60,482 bases of DNA from the NCBI GenBank assembly GCA_030645355.1, contig JAUSNJ010000011.1, forward strand, positions 1 to 60,482, given 5' to 3'. Of the stretch, positions 16,016 to 25,283 are shown one piece after another. Source of the stretch: Rhodoferax sp. GTDB taxonomy: Bacteria; Pseudomonadota; Gammaproteobacteria; Burkholderiales; Burkholderiaceae_C. Both the position numbers and the translations under genes were made by a program. A model generated the notes under the pieces. That model saw nothing but the letters and a program-made list of their open reading frames with translations. It had not been told where the DNA came from and ran no database searches. Every line of letters begins with the position of its first letter. Within the stretch, counting starts at the first letter, position 1.

Positions 16016-17626
16016 CTAGCGCAACCCAGCCTTGCGCAGCCGGTAGCCAAACTGCCGCAAGGTCAACCCCAGGCTCTGCGCCGCGCGCGACTGGTTGCCC
16101 TGGTACAAGTCCAGCGCCGCCTTCAAGGCCTGCGCGTTGTGGGCATTGGCAAAACCGTAGTCGCGCACCAGCGGTGCCTCGGGCTCGGCCACCACGCGCG
16201 CGGGGGCTGCCACAGGCGCCAAGGTGGCCACGGGCGATGCGGCATAGGGCATGAAGCGCTCCAGTTCGCGCGCCGTGATCTGGGTGTGGTCCGCCAACAG
16301 CACCACGCGCTCGATCAGGTTTCCCAGCTCACGGATATTGCCGGGCCAGGCATGCTCTTCCAGACGTTGCAGGGCCTCGGTGGACAAGTAGACGTTGCGC
16401 TGGTGGGCCTGGTTGGCCCGGCTGACAAAGTGCAGCACCAGCGCCCGAATATCTTCCACCCGCTCACGCAGGCTGGGCAGGCGGATCGGGATGACGTTGA
16501 GCCGGTAGTACAGGTCCTGGCGAAAGCGCCCGGCGTCCACCTCACGCGCCAGGTCCCGGTTGGTGGCCGCCACCAGGCGCACATTCACGCGCAGCTCGCG
16601 CTTGCCGCCCAGGCGCACCAGCGTGCCCTCTTGCAGGGTGCGCAGCAGTTTGGACTGCATAGCCAGTGGCAGCTCGCCAATCTCGTCCAAAAAGATGGTG
16701 CCGCCGTTGGCCTGTTCAAACCAGCCCGAGCGCGCCGTGCTGGCGCCGGTAAAGGCGCCGCGCTCGTAGCCAAAGAGTTCGGATTCGAACAGCGTGTCGG
16801 GAATCGCCGAGCAGTTGACCTTGATGAAAGGCTGGTCGCGCCGGCCGCTGGCCAGGTGCACGGCGCGGGCAAACAGCTCCTTGCCAGTGCCCGATTCGCC
16901 CAGCAGCAGCACGGTGGCCTGGGTTTGCGACACACGCTCCAGCTCGCTCAGCGCCCGCAGCAGCGGGGGTGAATTGCCGATGAGCCCGTAGCGCGCGGTG
17001 TTGGTGTTGAGCGCCTGGGCCAGCACGGCATTGCGGGCCTGCAACTGGCCGGTTTGCTCGGCCACCAGTTGCTCCAGTTGCAGCAATTGCCCGGCCAACG
17101 TGGCCAGCACCCGCAGCACGGACAGATCGTCGTTGAGGTGGCGCTGGCGGCTGCGGATGCGGTGGCAGGCCAACACGCCAATGGGCAGGTTGTTGACCTC
17201 AATAGGCAGGGCAATAAAGGCCACAGTCTCGGGCGGCAGCTTGGCACGCGCCACCGCGCGGAACAGGAACAGGGGCTCGGCGTCGATGTCCTGCACGATG
17301 GCCGGCTGCCCACTGGCCAGCACCCGCCCGGTAATGCCTTCGCCCAGCCGATAGTGGCCGCGCGCCACCTCCTGCCGCGTCAGCCCATAGGCGTGCTGGA
17401 TGCTGGCGCTGCGCGGCGCGCCGGGGTCGGCCCCAGGCGGGTCGGACAGCACAATGCGCCCGCGGTTGAGCCCCAGCAGCTCGCTCATCAGATGCAGCAT
17501 GGTGCGCAGGGCCAGAGCCGGTGCCGGACTGCGCCCCACCAGGCGCATCACCTCGCGCATCAGCAGCAGCTCCTGCTCGCGCCATTCGCCAGAGGTCAAG
17601 GGGGTAGTGGCAGGGGTGGGTTGCAT
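16016..17626 (-). CDS. Sigma54-dependent transcriptional activator (GAF-AAA+-Fis, NifA-like)
   Basis: 536 residues. A GAF sensor domain covers about residues 20-180. The AAA+ domain shows Walker A GESGTGKE, the intact sigma54-contact loop GAFTGA, Walker [13 protein letters not shown] and the arginine-finger region [23 protein letters not shown]-terminal Fis-type helix-turn-helix ends the protein ([24 protein letters not shown]). It binds upstream sites and drives RNA polymerase-sigma54 open complexes; the GAF domain probably senses a ligand. It lies just upstream of the OsmC operon on the same strand, whose -24/-12 promoter and palindromic site make it the likely regulator. The inducer is unknown. 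Confidence 0.93.
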   Translation of the reverse strand: MQPTPATTPLTSGEWREQELLLMREVMRLVGRSPAPALALRTMLHLMSELLGLNRGRIVLSDPPGADPGAPRSASIQHAYGLTRQEVARGHYRLGEGITGRVLASGQPAIVQDIDAEPLFLFRAVARAKLPPETVAFIALPIEVNNLPIGVLACHRIRSRQRHLNDDLSVLRVLATLAGQLLQLEQLVAEQTGQLQARNAVLAQALNTNTARYGLIGNSPPLLRALSELERVSQTQATVLLLGESGTGKELFARAVHLASGRRDQPFIKVNCSAIPDTLFESELFGYERGAFTGASTARSGWFEQANGGTIFLDEIGELPLAMQSKLLRTLQEGTLVRLGGKRELRVNVRLVAATNRDLAREVDAGRFRQDLYYRLNVIPIRLPSLRERVEDIRALVLHFVSRANQAHQRNVYLSTEALQRLEEHAWPGNIRELGNLIERVVLLADHTQITARELERFMPYAASPVATLAPVAAPARVVAEPEAPLVRDYGFANAHNAQALKAALDLYQGNQSRAAQSLGLTLRQFGYRLRKAGLR

Positions 17627-17804
17627 ATTTTTTCAAATCGCAATTTTCGCGCCAGCGCTCCAGGTGGCAACCCACACGCCGCCGGTAGCCCAGTCCACTC
17701 AGGCGCGTCCGATGGGGCCGCTCGCCCGGCAATCGGCGGGGCTTCCGATTAACCCTGCGCCATTGCGGGGCACTTGGGCGCCTTAATCAAGTTATTCATG
17801 TAAA

Positions 17805-17820
17805 TTCAGAAAATACTGAA
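17805..17820. promoter_or_regulatory. Inverted repeat upstream of the GbsR/MarR gene
   Basis: TTCAG-AAAATA-CTGAA lies 31 bp before the regulator ATG in an AT-rich promoter-like stretch. A dimeric MarR/GbsR protein could bind here to control its own operon with the oxidase genes. Confidence 0.4.
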
Positions 17821-17851
17821 AATTCAAAAATTGACCGAAATCAATACGCCC

Positions 17852-18481
17852 ATGAACCTGCCACCCCTGACCCAATCCTTTGTGCTGCATTTCGGCGAGA
17901 TGGGCAGCCGCTGGGGCATCAACCGCACCGTGGGACAGATTTACGCGCTGCTGTATGTGTCAGCCAAGCCGCTCAACGCGGACGAGATTGCCGACACGCT
18001 GAACTTTTCGCGCTCCAACGTCAGCATGGGGCTTAAGGAGCTGCAGTCCTGGAGCTTGGTGCGCCTGATCCATTTACCCAACGACCGGCGCGAATACTTC
18101 CAGTCGCCGCAGGACGTGTGGCAGATCTTTCGCACACTGGCAACCGAGCGGCGCAAGCGCGAGATCGACCCGACGCTGTCGATGCTGCGCGACGCGCTGA
18201 TGGAGACACCCAGCGGCGAGGATGAGCGCGTGGCCCAGGAACGCATGCGCCAGATGCATGCCTTCATCGAGCTGATGACCGACTGGCTGGACGAGGTGCA
18301 AAAAATGGACTCCGCTACGCTGGCCAGCCTGATGAAGATGGGTGCCAAGGTGCAGAAGTTGTTGGAGATGAAGGACAAGGTCAAGCAGGTGTTTGGCAAG
18401 GGAGAACCCAGCGGCGCGGATGAACCCGCGGGGGCCTTACCCGCCCCACCCAAACCCCCACAGGCGCCCGAGCACGCCTGA
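17852..18481 (+). CDS. GbsR/MarR-family transcriptional regulator
   Basis: 209 residues. The opening LTQSFVLHFGEMGSRWGINRTVGQIYALL and the winged helix NADEIADTLNFSRSNVSMGLKELQSW identify a GbsR-type MarR-family repressor. A helical C-terminal part and a Pro/Ala-rich tail follow. The ATG at 17852 fits the family start better than a TTG at 17831; neither has a strong ribosome site. It ends 22 bp before the bd-oxidase genes on the same strand, so it probably regulates them. The effector cannot be inferred. Confidence 0.88.
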   Translation: MNLPPLTQSFVLHFGEMGSRWGINRTVGQIYALLYVSAKPLNADEIADTLNFSRSNVSMGLKELQSWSLVRLIHLPNDRREYFQSPQDVWQIFRTLATERRKREIDPTLSMLRDALMETPSGEDERVAQERMRQMHAFIELMTDWLDEVQKMDSATLASLMKMGAKVQKLLEMKDKVKQVFGKGEPSGADEPAGALPAPPKPPQAPEHA

Positions 18482-18503
18482 AACAGCGAACCCAGCCAAC
18501 GAC

Positions 18504-19889
18504 ATGGACCAACTCGATCCCTTCATACTGGCGCGCATCCAGTTTGCCGCCAATATCACCTTCCACATCCTGTTCCCCACCATCAGCATCTCCATGGCCT
18601 GGGTACTGCTGTTTTTCAAGACGCGTTTTGTGCGCACTGGACAGCAGCATTGGATGGATGCCTACCAGTTCTGGGTCAAGATCTTCGCGCTGACTTTCGC
18701 CTTGGGCGTGGTCAGCGGCATCACCATGAGCTTCCAGTTTGGCACCAACTGGCCGGGTTTCATGAACACCGTGGGCAATGTGGCCGGACCACTGCTGGCC
18801 TACGAGGTGCTGACCGCCTTCTTTTTGGAAGCCACCATGCTGGGCATCATGCTGTTTGGCCGGGGTCGGGTGAGCGAACGCGTGCACACGGTCGCCACGC
18901 TGCTGGTGGCGGGCGGCACCACGCTGTCGGCGTTCTGGATCATCGCGCTGAATTCGTGGATGCACACGCCGGCCGGCTTCGAGATGATTGACGGCCAGGC
19001 CCACGTGACGAGCTGGATGCAGGTCATCTTCAACCCTTCGTTCCCGTACCGGTTGACGCACATGTTGCTGGCCTCCGGTTTGACCGTGGCCTTTCTGCTG
19101 GCCGGAGTCAGCGCCTGGCGCTGGCTCATGGGCGACCAGGGGGCCGAGGTGCGCGCCAGCCTGCGCAGCGGGCTGGTGTTGGCGGCCGTTCTGATCCCCT
19201 TGCAAATCGGCGTGGGTGACCTGCATGGCCTGAACACGCTGAAGCACCAGCCCGCCAAGATCGCTGCGATGGAAGGTATCTGGGAGACGCAAACCGGCGC
19301 CCCAGCCGTGCTTTTGGGATGGCCCGATGCAGCCACGCAGAGCAACCGGTTTGAAGTGGCTATCCCCAAGCTGGCCTCGTTCTACTTGACCCACGACTGG
19401 AATGGGGAGATTAAAGGCATAGACGCCTTTGGCAGCCAGCACCCACCGGTGGCGCCGTTGTTCTCCGCGTTTCGTCTGATGGTGGGCGTGGGCGTGCTGA
19501 TGCTGGCCGTGAGCTGGTTGGGCACCTGGCAGACGCGCGCAGGGCGCCAGCCGAACGTATGGCTGCTGCGTGTGCTGGTAGTCATGAGCTTCGCCGGTTG
19601 GGTCGGTCTGGTGGCCGGTTGGTATGTAACCGAGATAGGCCGTCAACCCTGGCTGGTGCAAGGCCTGCTGCTGGCGGCGGATGCGGCGTCTGCAGTGCCT
19701 GCGCCCAACATTGCCCTTACGCTGGCCATGTACCTGGTGCTGTATGCGGCGCTGCTGCTGGCCTATGTGTCGGTGGTGTTCTATCTGGCCACCAGTGCGG
19801 CCAAGAAAACGTTTGAACCGCTGGTTGCTCCTGATTCTGTAGCGACTTATGTAACACCGACGGGGGCTGGAGGGATAAAACATGCTTGA
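18504..19889 (+). CDS. cydA: Cytochrome bd-type ubiquinol oxidase subunit I (CioA-like)
   Basis: 461 residues, many membrane helices. It begins MDQLDPFILARIQFAANITFHILFP, carrying the haem-ligand histidine near the N-terminus, and contains the ISMAWVLLFFKTRF, GFEMIDGQ and QIGVGDLHG blocks of subunit I. The quinol loop is short, which places it with the cyanide-insensitive CioA branch. It oxidises ubiquinol and reduces oxygen at high affinity in the inner membrane. The last ~20 residues (ending GAGGIKHA) are encoded by a dispersed repeat. The gene overlaps cydB by 8 nt. Confidence 0.94.
   Translation: MDQLDPFILARIQFAANITFHILFPTISISMAWVLLFFKTRFVRTGQQHWMDAYQFWVKIFALTFALGVVSGITMSFQFGTNWPGFMNTVGNVAGPLLAYEVLTAFFLEATMLGIMLFGRGRVSERVHTVATLLVAGGTTLSAFWIIALNSWMHTPAGFEMIDGQAHVTSWMQVIFNPSFPYRLTHMLLASGLTVAFLLAGVSAWRWLMGDQGAEVRASLRSGLVLAAVLIPLQIGVGDLHGLNTLKHQPAKIAAMEGIWETQTGAPAVLLGWPDAATQSNRFEVAIPKLASFYLTHDWNGEIKGIDAFGSQHPPVAPLFSAFRLMVGVGVLMLAVSWLGTWQTRAGRQPNVWLLRVLVVMSFAGWVGLVAGWYVTEIGRQPWLVQGLLLAADAASAVPAPNIALTLAMYLVLYAALLLAYVSVVFYLATSAAKKTFEPLVAPDSVATYVTPTGAGGIKHA
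19827..19873 (+). repeat. Dispersed repeat, copy 4 (inside the cydA 3' end)
   Basis: GCTCCTGATTCTGTAGCGAC followed by ACACCGACGGGGGCTGGAGG: a diverged copy of the 48-bp family that still shows the GTAGC and CGnGGGCTGGAGG parts. It is read in frame as the C-terminal tail of the oxidase subunit and ends just before the cydB start. Confidence 0.55.
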
Positions 19890-20916
19890 CGTTGTGCCGG
19901 ATCTGACCCAACCCCAGGGCTGGCTGCCCCTGGTCTTTGCTGCGGTGATGGCGCTTTCCATGCTGGCCTACGTGATCATGGACGGCTACGACCTGGGCGT
20001 GGGCGTGCTGCTGCGCCGCGCCGATGACCGCGCGCAGAAGGACGCGATGATCGCCAGCATCGGCCCGTTCTGGGACGCCAACGAGACCTGGCTGGTGTTG
20101 GGCGTCGGGGTGCTTCTGGTGGCATTTCCGCAGGCCCATGGCGTGATCCTGGGCGCGCTGTATTTGCCAGTGGCGCTGATGCTGTTTGGCCTGACGCTGC
20201 GCGGAGTGGCCTTTGACTTCCGGGTCAAGGCACGCGACCAGCACAAGCCGCTGTGGGACTGGGCCTTTTACCTGGGCTCCCTCTTGGCCAGCTGGTCGCA
20301 AGGCTTCATGCTGGGTGGCCTGATCACCGGCTTTCGCAGCGATGCGTGGACTACTGTCTTTTGCGCGCTGATCGGCCTGTGCCTGGTGGCCGCCTACTGC
20401 TTGCTGGGCGCGGGCTGGCTGATCATGAAGACCGAGGGCGCATTGCAGTTGAAAGCCGTGCGCTGGGCCCAGGGCAGCCTGTGGTTGACGGCGGCGGGCG
20501 TCGCGGCCATCTCGGCGGTGACGCCGCTGGTCAGCCAGCGCATCTTTGGCAAGTGGTTTGCATTCCCAAACATCGTGTTGCTGTTCCCCATTCCGCTGGT
20601 GACGGCCATGCTGCTGGGCGTGATTGCGCGCAGCGTCAGGCGTCTGCCGGTGCGCCTGGCCCAAAGCAATGAGTACGGCATCGGCGTACCCTTTGCTGCC
20701 ACCGTAGGCGTGTTCCTGTTGGCCTTTTATGGTTTGGGCTACAGCCTGTTCCCGTGGTTGGTGGAAGACCGCCTGACGATCTGGCAGGCCGCCAGCGCGC
20801 CCGAGTCACTGATGGTGATTTTTTATGGCGTGGTGGTGGTGGTGCCGGTCATCATTGGCTACACGGTGTATGCCTACCGGGTGTTCTGGGGCAAGGCTCG
20901 AACGCTCAAGTATTGA
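19882..20916 (+). CDS. cydB: Cytochrome bd-type ubiquinol oxidase subunit II (CioB-like)
   Basis: 344 residues with eight or nine predicted membrane helices. The early MDGYDLGVGVLL segment and GPFWDANETWLVLGVGVLLVAFP are characteristic of subunit II. It pairs with subunit I in the inner-membrane oxidase. The ATG overlaps the cydA stop by 8 nt, so translation is coupled. No cydX-like small subunit was recognised directly downstream. The trhO gene starts about 70 bp later and is probably separate. Confidence 0.95.
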   Translation: MLDVVPDLTQPQGWLPLVFAAVMALSMLAYVIMDGYDLGVGVLLRRADDRAQKDAMIASIGPFWDANETWLVLGVGVLLVAFPQAHGVILGALYLPVALMLFGLTLRGVAFDFRVKARDQHKPLWDWAFYLGSLLASWSQGFMLGGLITGFRSDAWTTVFCALIGLCLVAAYCLLGAGWLIMKTEGALQLKAVRWAQGSLWLTAAGVAAISAVTPLVSQRIFGKWFAFPNIVLLFPIPLVTAMLLGVIARSVRRLPVRLAQSNEYGIGVPFAATVGVFLLAFYGLGYSLFPWLVEDRLTIWQAASAPESLMVIFYGVVVVVPVIIGYTVYAYRVFWGKARTLKY

Positions 20917-20990
20917 GGGCCGGGCACTTGCCGCCCGGGCCATCGCCATTCAAGCGGCGCTCGTTTTGAGGAAAGAGGCAAAATGTGGGG

Positions 20991-21956
20991 ATGCCGACCC
21001 GCCCCTTTCTCACCGCCGCCTTCTACAAATTCGTAACGCTGGCCGACTACGAATCCCGCAAGGAGCCCCTGCTGGCCTTGTGCGAACAACGCAACGTCAA
21101 GGGCACCATCCTGCTGGCGCGCGAGGGCATCAACAGCACCATTGCCGGCGCACCGGACGATGTGCACGCCGTGCTGGCCTATCTGCGCAGCGACCCGCTG
21201 CTGGCCGACCTGCAGCACAAGGAGTCATTCGCCGAAACCGCCCCGTTCTACCGCATGAAGGTGCGCCTGAAGCAGGAAATCGTCACCATGGGTGTGCCCG
21301 GAACGGACCCCACCCTCATCGTCGGCACTTACGTCAAGCCCGAGGACTGGAACGCGCTGATCGCCGACCCCGATGTGGTAGTGGTGGACACGCGCAACGA
21401 CTACGAGGTGGCGATCGGCACCTTCCGCGGCGCGATTGATCCGCACATCCGCACGTTCTCCGAGTTGCCGGCCTGGACCGAACAGGCCGAGTCGCTGCGC
21501 CCCGACGCCAATGGCAAGAAGCCCAAGGTGGCGATGTTTTGCACCGGCGGCATTCGCTGCGAAAAGTCCACTGCTTTCATGCGCGCGCAGGGCTACGACG
21601 AGGTCTACCACCTGGAAGGCGGCATCCTCAAGTATCTGGAAACCGTGGCGCCGGAGCAAAGCCTGTGGGATGGCACCTGCTTCGTGTTTGACGAGCGCGT
21701 CTCGGTGGACCATGGCCTGACGCCGGGCACGCACAAGCTGTGCCGCGGCTGCCGCATGCCGCTGGAAGACGGTGCGATGGAGTCGCCGCTGTTCGAGCTG
21801 GGCGTGAGCTGCCCGCGTTGCCACGCCAGCACCAGTGAAGTGCAGAAGAACCGAGCCCGTGAACGCCAGCGCCAGTGGGAACTGGCCAAAGCGCGGGGCA
21901 AGGCCCACATCGGCGAGCCCATGCCGCCCAAGGCCACCGAGCCCGACACGGCATAG
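20991..21956 (+). CDS. trhO: tRNA uridine(34) hydroxylase TrhO (rhodanese-domain, UPF0176)
   Basis: 321 residues. An N-terminal acylphosphatase-like part (AFYKFVTLADYESRKEPLLALCEQRNVKGTILLAREGINSTIAG) precedes a rhodanese domain with the active-site loop CTGGIRCEKS. A C-terminal zinc-type segment has four cysteines (CRGC...CPRC). The enzyme makes 5-hydroxyuridine at tRNA position 34 using oxygen, without prephenate. The ATG at 20991 is chosen; a GTG at 20985 has better spacing from AGAGG (20974-20978) and would add two residues. Confidence 0.93.
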   Translation: MPTRPFLTAAFYKFVTLADYESRKEPLLALCEQRNVKGTILLAREGINSTIAGAPDDVHAVLAYLRSDPLLADLQHKESFAETAPFYRMKVRLKQEIVTMGVPGTDPTLIVGTYVKPEDWNALIADPDVVVVDTRNDYEVAIGTFRGAIDPHIRTFSELPAWTEQAESLRPDANGKKPKVAMFCTGGIRCEKSTAFMRAQGYDEVYHLEGGILKYLETVAPEQSLWDGTCFVFDERVSVDHGLTPGTHKLCRGCRMPLEDGAMESPLFELGVSCPRCHASTSEVQKNRARERQRQWELAKARGKAHIGEPMPPKATEPDTA

Positions 21957-21962
21957 GTCTTT

Positions 21963-22616
21963 TTGGCCGTCACAGTGCCAGCCGCTGAGCCCCTGCCCGT
22001 TCTGTATTCGTTTCGGCGCTGCCCCTACGCCATGCGCGCGCGACTCGCCATCGCCGCGAGCAGCACGGTGGTGGAGTTGCGCGAGGTGGTGCTGGCGCGC
22101 AAACCCCAAGCCCTGCTGCAAGCCTCACCCAAGGCCACGGTGCCCGTGCTGGTGCTGCCCGACGACACGGTGCTGGAGCAGAGCCTGGACATCATGCTGT
22201 GGGCGCTGCGCCGCAACGATCCGCTACAGTGGCTGCCAGCGTCCGCGCCAGAGATGGACCGTGCTATGGCCTTGATTGCGCAATGCGATGGGGATTTCAA
22301 GGCGAATCTGGACCGCTACAAGTACCCGAACCGCTACGCGCTGGCCGATGGACTGGCCTACCGTGCGTTGGGTGCAGTGTTCCTGCAGACGCTCAACACC
22401 TGCGCAAAAGCGCAAGGGTTTCTGCACGGTGGCCAGGTTGGCCTGGCGGACGCCGCCATCGCCCCATTTGTGCGCCAGTTTGCCCACACAGACCCCGCCT
22501 GGTTTGCCGCCCAGCCCTGGCCTGCCCTGCAGCAGTGGCTGGCCGATTTCGAGGCATCCAATCTCTACCTGCGCGCCATGCACAAGTACCCGACGTGGGT
22601 GCCGGACCTGCGGTAA
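21963..22616 (+). CDS. Glutathione S-transferase-family protein
   Basis: 217 residues. A thioredoxin-like N-terminal domain carries LYSFRRCPYAMRARLAI (CPYA, as in glutaredoxin- or omega-like GSTs) and ends with the VPVLVLPDDTVLEQSLDIM motif that binds the glutathione gamma-glutamyl part. An all-helical C-terminal domain follows with an N-capping D (LADAAIAPFVRQFA). It may act on disulphides or glutathionyl adducts. The start is uncertain: TTG at 21963 or GTG at 21975, no ATG being available. It begins 6 bp after the trhO stop, suggesting co-transcription. Confidence 0.85.
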   Translation: MAVTVPAAEPLPVLYSFRRCPYAMRARLAIAASSTVVELREVVLARKPQALLQASPKATVPVLVLPDDTVLEQSLDIMLWALRRNDPLQWLPASAPEMDRAMALIAQCDGDFKANLDRYKYPNRYALADGLAYRALGAVFLQTLNTCAKAQGFLHGGQVGLADAAIAPFVRQFAHTDPAWFAAQPWPALQQWLADFEASNLYLRAMHKYPTWVPDLR

Positions 22617-22673
22617 CCGCTGGTTCCTGGGTCCATCCCTACAATCTGGCGTTCCTCCACCCACCCCCACCCC

Positions 22674-23852
22674 ATGGATACACGCACTGGCCTGGTGATT
22701 GCAACCCTGATGACGCTGCTCAACGGCGGTGTGTTGGGCTTGATGCACAAGAGTCTGTCTGCCGATGTGCAACCCAGTGCCGCCGATTGGCGCATCGGCA
22801 CCCTGTTGTTTGCCAGCGGTTCCATATTGCTCGCCGTTCAGGACATGATGCCGTTGGGACTGGTACTGCCACTGGCCAACGGTTGCTTCATGCTGGGAGT
22901 CATGCTGTACTGGCGGGCAACCCGCCGATTTGTGGGACTGCCCGACACACCGTGGCTGTTTGCACCTATTCCTTTTGCTGTGTTTGGCATTTACTGGTTT
23001 GCCGAACAGGTGCCGGATCAGGCTGCGCGGGTGTATTTCGCCACCGCAGTTTGGGTGCCCGGCCTGTTCGCCGCCGCCTGGACCCTGCGCGGCAGCCCCC
23101 CGCACCAGGAGCTGCGCAGTCGCAGGGTGCTGGCAGCCACCTTCGTCATCGTGGGGATTTTCATGCTGGTGCGCGTCATCAGCCTCATGCTGCAGCCCGA
23201 TCGATACGTCACCATGCTCGAATCGCGGAATGTCTTCAACCTGCTGGCGCCCCTGATCGTTACCGTTCTGCCCGTCATTGGCACGACGGCGTTTCTGGTG
23301 ATGTGTTCTGAGCGCATCCGCAACCAGTGGCAGCACGCTGCAGCGACCGACTACCTCACCGGGTTGCCCAATCGGCGCACCATCACTGGGTCCGGTGAGG
23401 CCTGTTTCAACCAGGCCCGCCGCAGCGGCTCCGGCCTGGCGGTTGCCGTGATCGACATTGATCACTTCAAGCAGGTCAATGACCGTTTGGGCCACGACGC
23501 GGGGGACGTCGCACTCAGGTATGTCGCCACTGCGCTGGCCAGTCAATGCCGCGGACCTCATATGGTCGGGCGTCAAGGTGGCGAGGAGTTTGTCGCGCTG
23601 CTGGTGGTCACCAATGCAGCGCAAGCCCACGCGGCCGCGGAACGCCTGCGTCTGGCCGTAGCATCATCTCCGCTGCAACTGAACGGGCAGACTATCCCCT
23701 TGACCATCTCGGTGGGTGTCGCGGTTTACCAAGCGGACGACACGTCCTACGACACCTTGTTGCGCCGTGCCGACCATGCCGTGTACGCAGCCAAAGCAGG
23801 GGGACGCAATCAAGTGGTGATGGCGCCGGACGCGCCGCTGCCTTCGCCCTAG
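22674..23852 (+). CDS. Membrane-bound diguanylate cyclase (GGDEF)
   Basis: 392 residues. About six membrane helices occupy residues 1-215 (a 7TM-like sensor of unknown ligand). The GGDEF domain follows: DYLTGLPNRR, IDIDHFKQVNDRLGHDAGD and the active-site RQGGEEF, which is intact (GGEEF), so cyclic-di-GMP synthesis is expected. The C-terminal ADHAVYAAKAGGRNQ is also typical. No inhibitory RxxD site immediately precedes GGEEF. It stands alone and converges with the SDR gene 18 bp downstream. Confidence 0.93.
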   Translation: MDTRTGLVIATLMTLLNGGVLGLMHKSLSADVQPSAADWRIGTLLFASGSILLAVQDMMPLGLVLPLANGCFMLGVMLYWRATRRFVGLPDTPWLFAPIPFAVFGIYWFAEQVPDQAARVYFATAVWVPGLFAAAWTLRGSPPHQELRSRRVLAATFVIVGIFMLVRVISLMLQPDRYVTMLESRNVFNLLAPLIVTVLPVIGTTAFLVMCSERIRNQWQHAAATDYLTGLPNRRTITGSGEACFNQARRSGSGLAVAVIDIDHFKQVNDRLGHDAGDVALRYVATALASQCRGPHMVGRQGGEEFVALLVVTNAAQAHAAAERLRLAVASSPLQLNGQTIPLTISVGVAVYQADDTSYDTLLRRADHAVYAAKAGGRNQVVMAPDAPLPSP

Positions 23853-23870
23853 AGGGCCGATCCCACCGCT

Positions 23871-24611
23871 CTACCAGCGCTCCATATATGGCCGCAGGTC
23901 CAGCTCAAAGGTCCATGCATCGCGCGGCTGGCTGTGCAGGTGCCAGTAGTTCTCGGCGATGTGGTCGGGGTTGAGGATGCCGTCCTGGTCTTTGAGCGCA
24001 TAGCGTTCGGGGAATTGGGTGCGGATGAAGTCAGTGTCGATGGCGCCATCCACCACCACATGGGCCACATGGATGTTGCGCGGGCCCAGCTCGCGCGCCA
24101 TGCTTTGCGCCAGCGCCCGCAGCGCGTGCTTGGCACCGGCAAAGGCGGCAAAGTTGGCCGAGCCCCGCAAGCCCGCCGTGGCACCGGTGAACAGAATCGT
24201 GCCGCGCCCACGGGTCACCATGCGTTGGGCAGCGGCCTGGGCATTCAGGAAGCCGCTGAAGCAGGCCATCTCCCAGATCTTGAAGTACTTGCGCGCTGTT
24301 TCTTCCAGGATGCTGCACGGCACGTTGGCACCGATGTTGAACACCAGCACCTCTATCGGGCCATATTCCGATTCAATCTGATCGAACAGCGCCTTCACGT
24401 CCTCTTCCTTGCGCGCGTCGCTGGCGTAGCCAAAGGCCTGGCCTCCCTCATTGCGGATGCTGTCGACCAGCGGCTGCAGCTTGTCGGCGCTGCGGCGCGT
24501 CACGCAGGCGATGAAACCTTCGCGGGCAAAGCGTTTGGCGATGGCGCCGCCGGTGGAGTCGCCGGCGCCAATGACCAGCGCGACTTTTGGTTGGGGCGTG
24601 TTTGTATTCAT
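23871..24611 (-). CDS. SDR-family protein with degenerate catalytic residues
   Basis: 246 residues with a Rossmann fold. The cofactor loop is GAGDSTGG (residues 15-22) instead of GxxxGxG, and FNIGAN matches NNAG. In the active-site helix the usual Tyr is Phe157 and the lysine K161 is kept (FAGAK). The position of the catalytic Ser is Ala144. The normal Ser-Tyr-Lys mechanism is therefore not available. It may bind NAD(P) or act on a special substrate. A TetR gene 14 bp upstream on the same strand probably shares its operon and controls it. Confidence 0.88.
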   Translation of the reverse strand: MNTNTPQPKVALVIGAGDSTGGAIAKRFAREGFIACVTRRSADKLQPLVDSIRNEGGQAFGYASDARKEEDVKALFDQIESEYGPIEVLVFNIGANVPCSILEETARKYFKIWEMACFSGFLNAQAAAQRMVTRGRGTILFTGATAGLRGSANFAAFAGAKHALRALAQSMARELGPRNIHVAHVVVDGAIDTDFIRTQFPERYALKDQDGILNPDHIAENYWHLHSQPRDAWTFELDLRPYMERW

Positions 24612-24625
24612 GGGTTGCTCCGGGT

Positions 24626-25195
24626 TTAAGACATGGCGCTGGCGGGCAGCGCCTTGTCGAGAAAGCGGCGGCTAGCCGCGAGGATTTCTTTGCGGGTGCG
24701 CTCGCTCTCCACCGCGCGTGCCAGCACGAGCGCACCCACGCACTGGGCGATCAGCGCCCAGCCCGCATCGGGGTCACCGGTGCGCTGGCTCCAGCTTTTT
24801 TGCGTGCGCTTCAGCGCTGCCTCCACCGCGGAGCGCACTTCGGGTCCGGCCTGGGCGATCTCGGGCCCCAGCGTGGGCAACACGCAACCCACTTCCGGAT
24901 TCATCGCATGAAAGCTGCTCAGGTAGTCGCGCAGGCATTTGGCAACGTGGTTGTCGGGTGAGTCCTGGTCACCGGCCAGCATGGCGCTGCTGTTGGCCAT
25001 CTCTTCCTGCACCAGCGCCTCGAACAGCGCCTGCTTGGACGGAAAGTGGCTGTAGAAGGCGCCACCGGTCAGGCCGATGGAGGCCATCAGCGCATCGACG
25101 CCGGTAGCCTTGAAGCCACCCTTCTTGGCAATGGCGCGGCTGCTGTCCAGCAGCTTCTGGCGGGTTCCTTCCTTGTGGGTCTTGGCGTAGCGCAT
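24626..25195 (-). CDS. TetR/AcrR-family transcriptional repressor
   Basis: 189 residues. The N-terminal helix-turn-helix (GTRQKLLDSSRAIAKKGGFKATGVDALMASIGLTGGAFYSHFPSKQALFEAL) is canonical for the family. The C-terminal ligand-binding part includes GCVLPTLGPE. It probably binds the AACGTACGTT palindrome 46 bp upstream of its start and so controls both its own operon with the SDR gene and the divergent isomerase-like gene. The ligand is unknown. Confidence 0.93.
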   Translation of the reverse strand: MRYAKTHKEGTRQKLLDSSRAIAKKGGFKATGVDALMASIGLTGGAFYSHFPSKQALFEALVQEEMANSSAMLAGDQDSPDNHVAKCLRDYLSSFHAMNPEVGCVLPTLGPEIAQAGPEVRSAVEAALKRTQKSWSQRTGDPDAGWALIAQCVGALVLARAVESERTRKEILAASRRFLDKALPASAMS

Positions 25196-25241
25196 GGCGG
25201 TCCTTGGGTTTGTCCGGTTGACAAGTCACAGACCATAGCAT

Positions 25242-25251
25242 AACGTACGTT
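25242..25251. promoter_or_regulatory. Probable TetR operator
   Basis: AACGTACGTT is a perfect 10-bp palindrome in the 76-88 bp between the divergent TetR and HCCA-isomerase-like genes. The position suits autoregulation and control of both directions. Confidence 0.5.
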
Positions 25252-25283
25252 TACCAAACGATCACTTAACCATGGAACCAACA

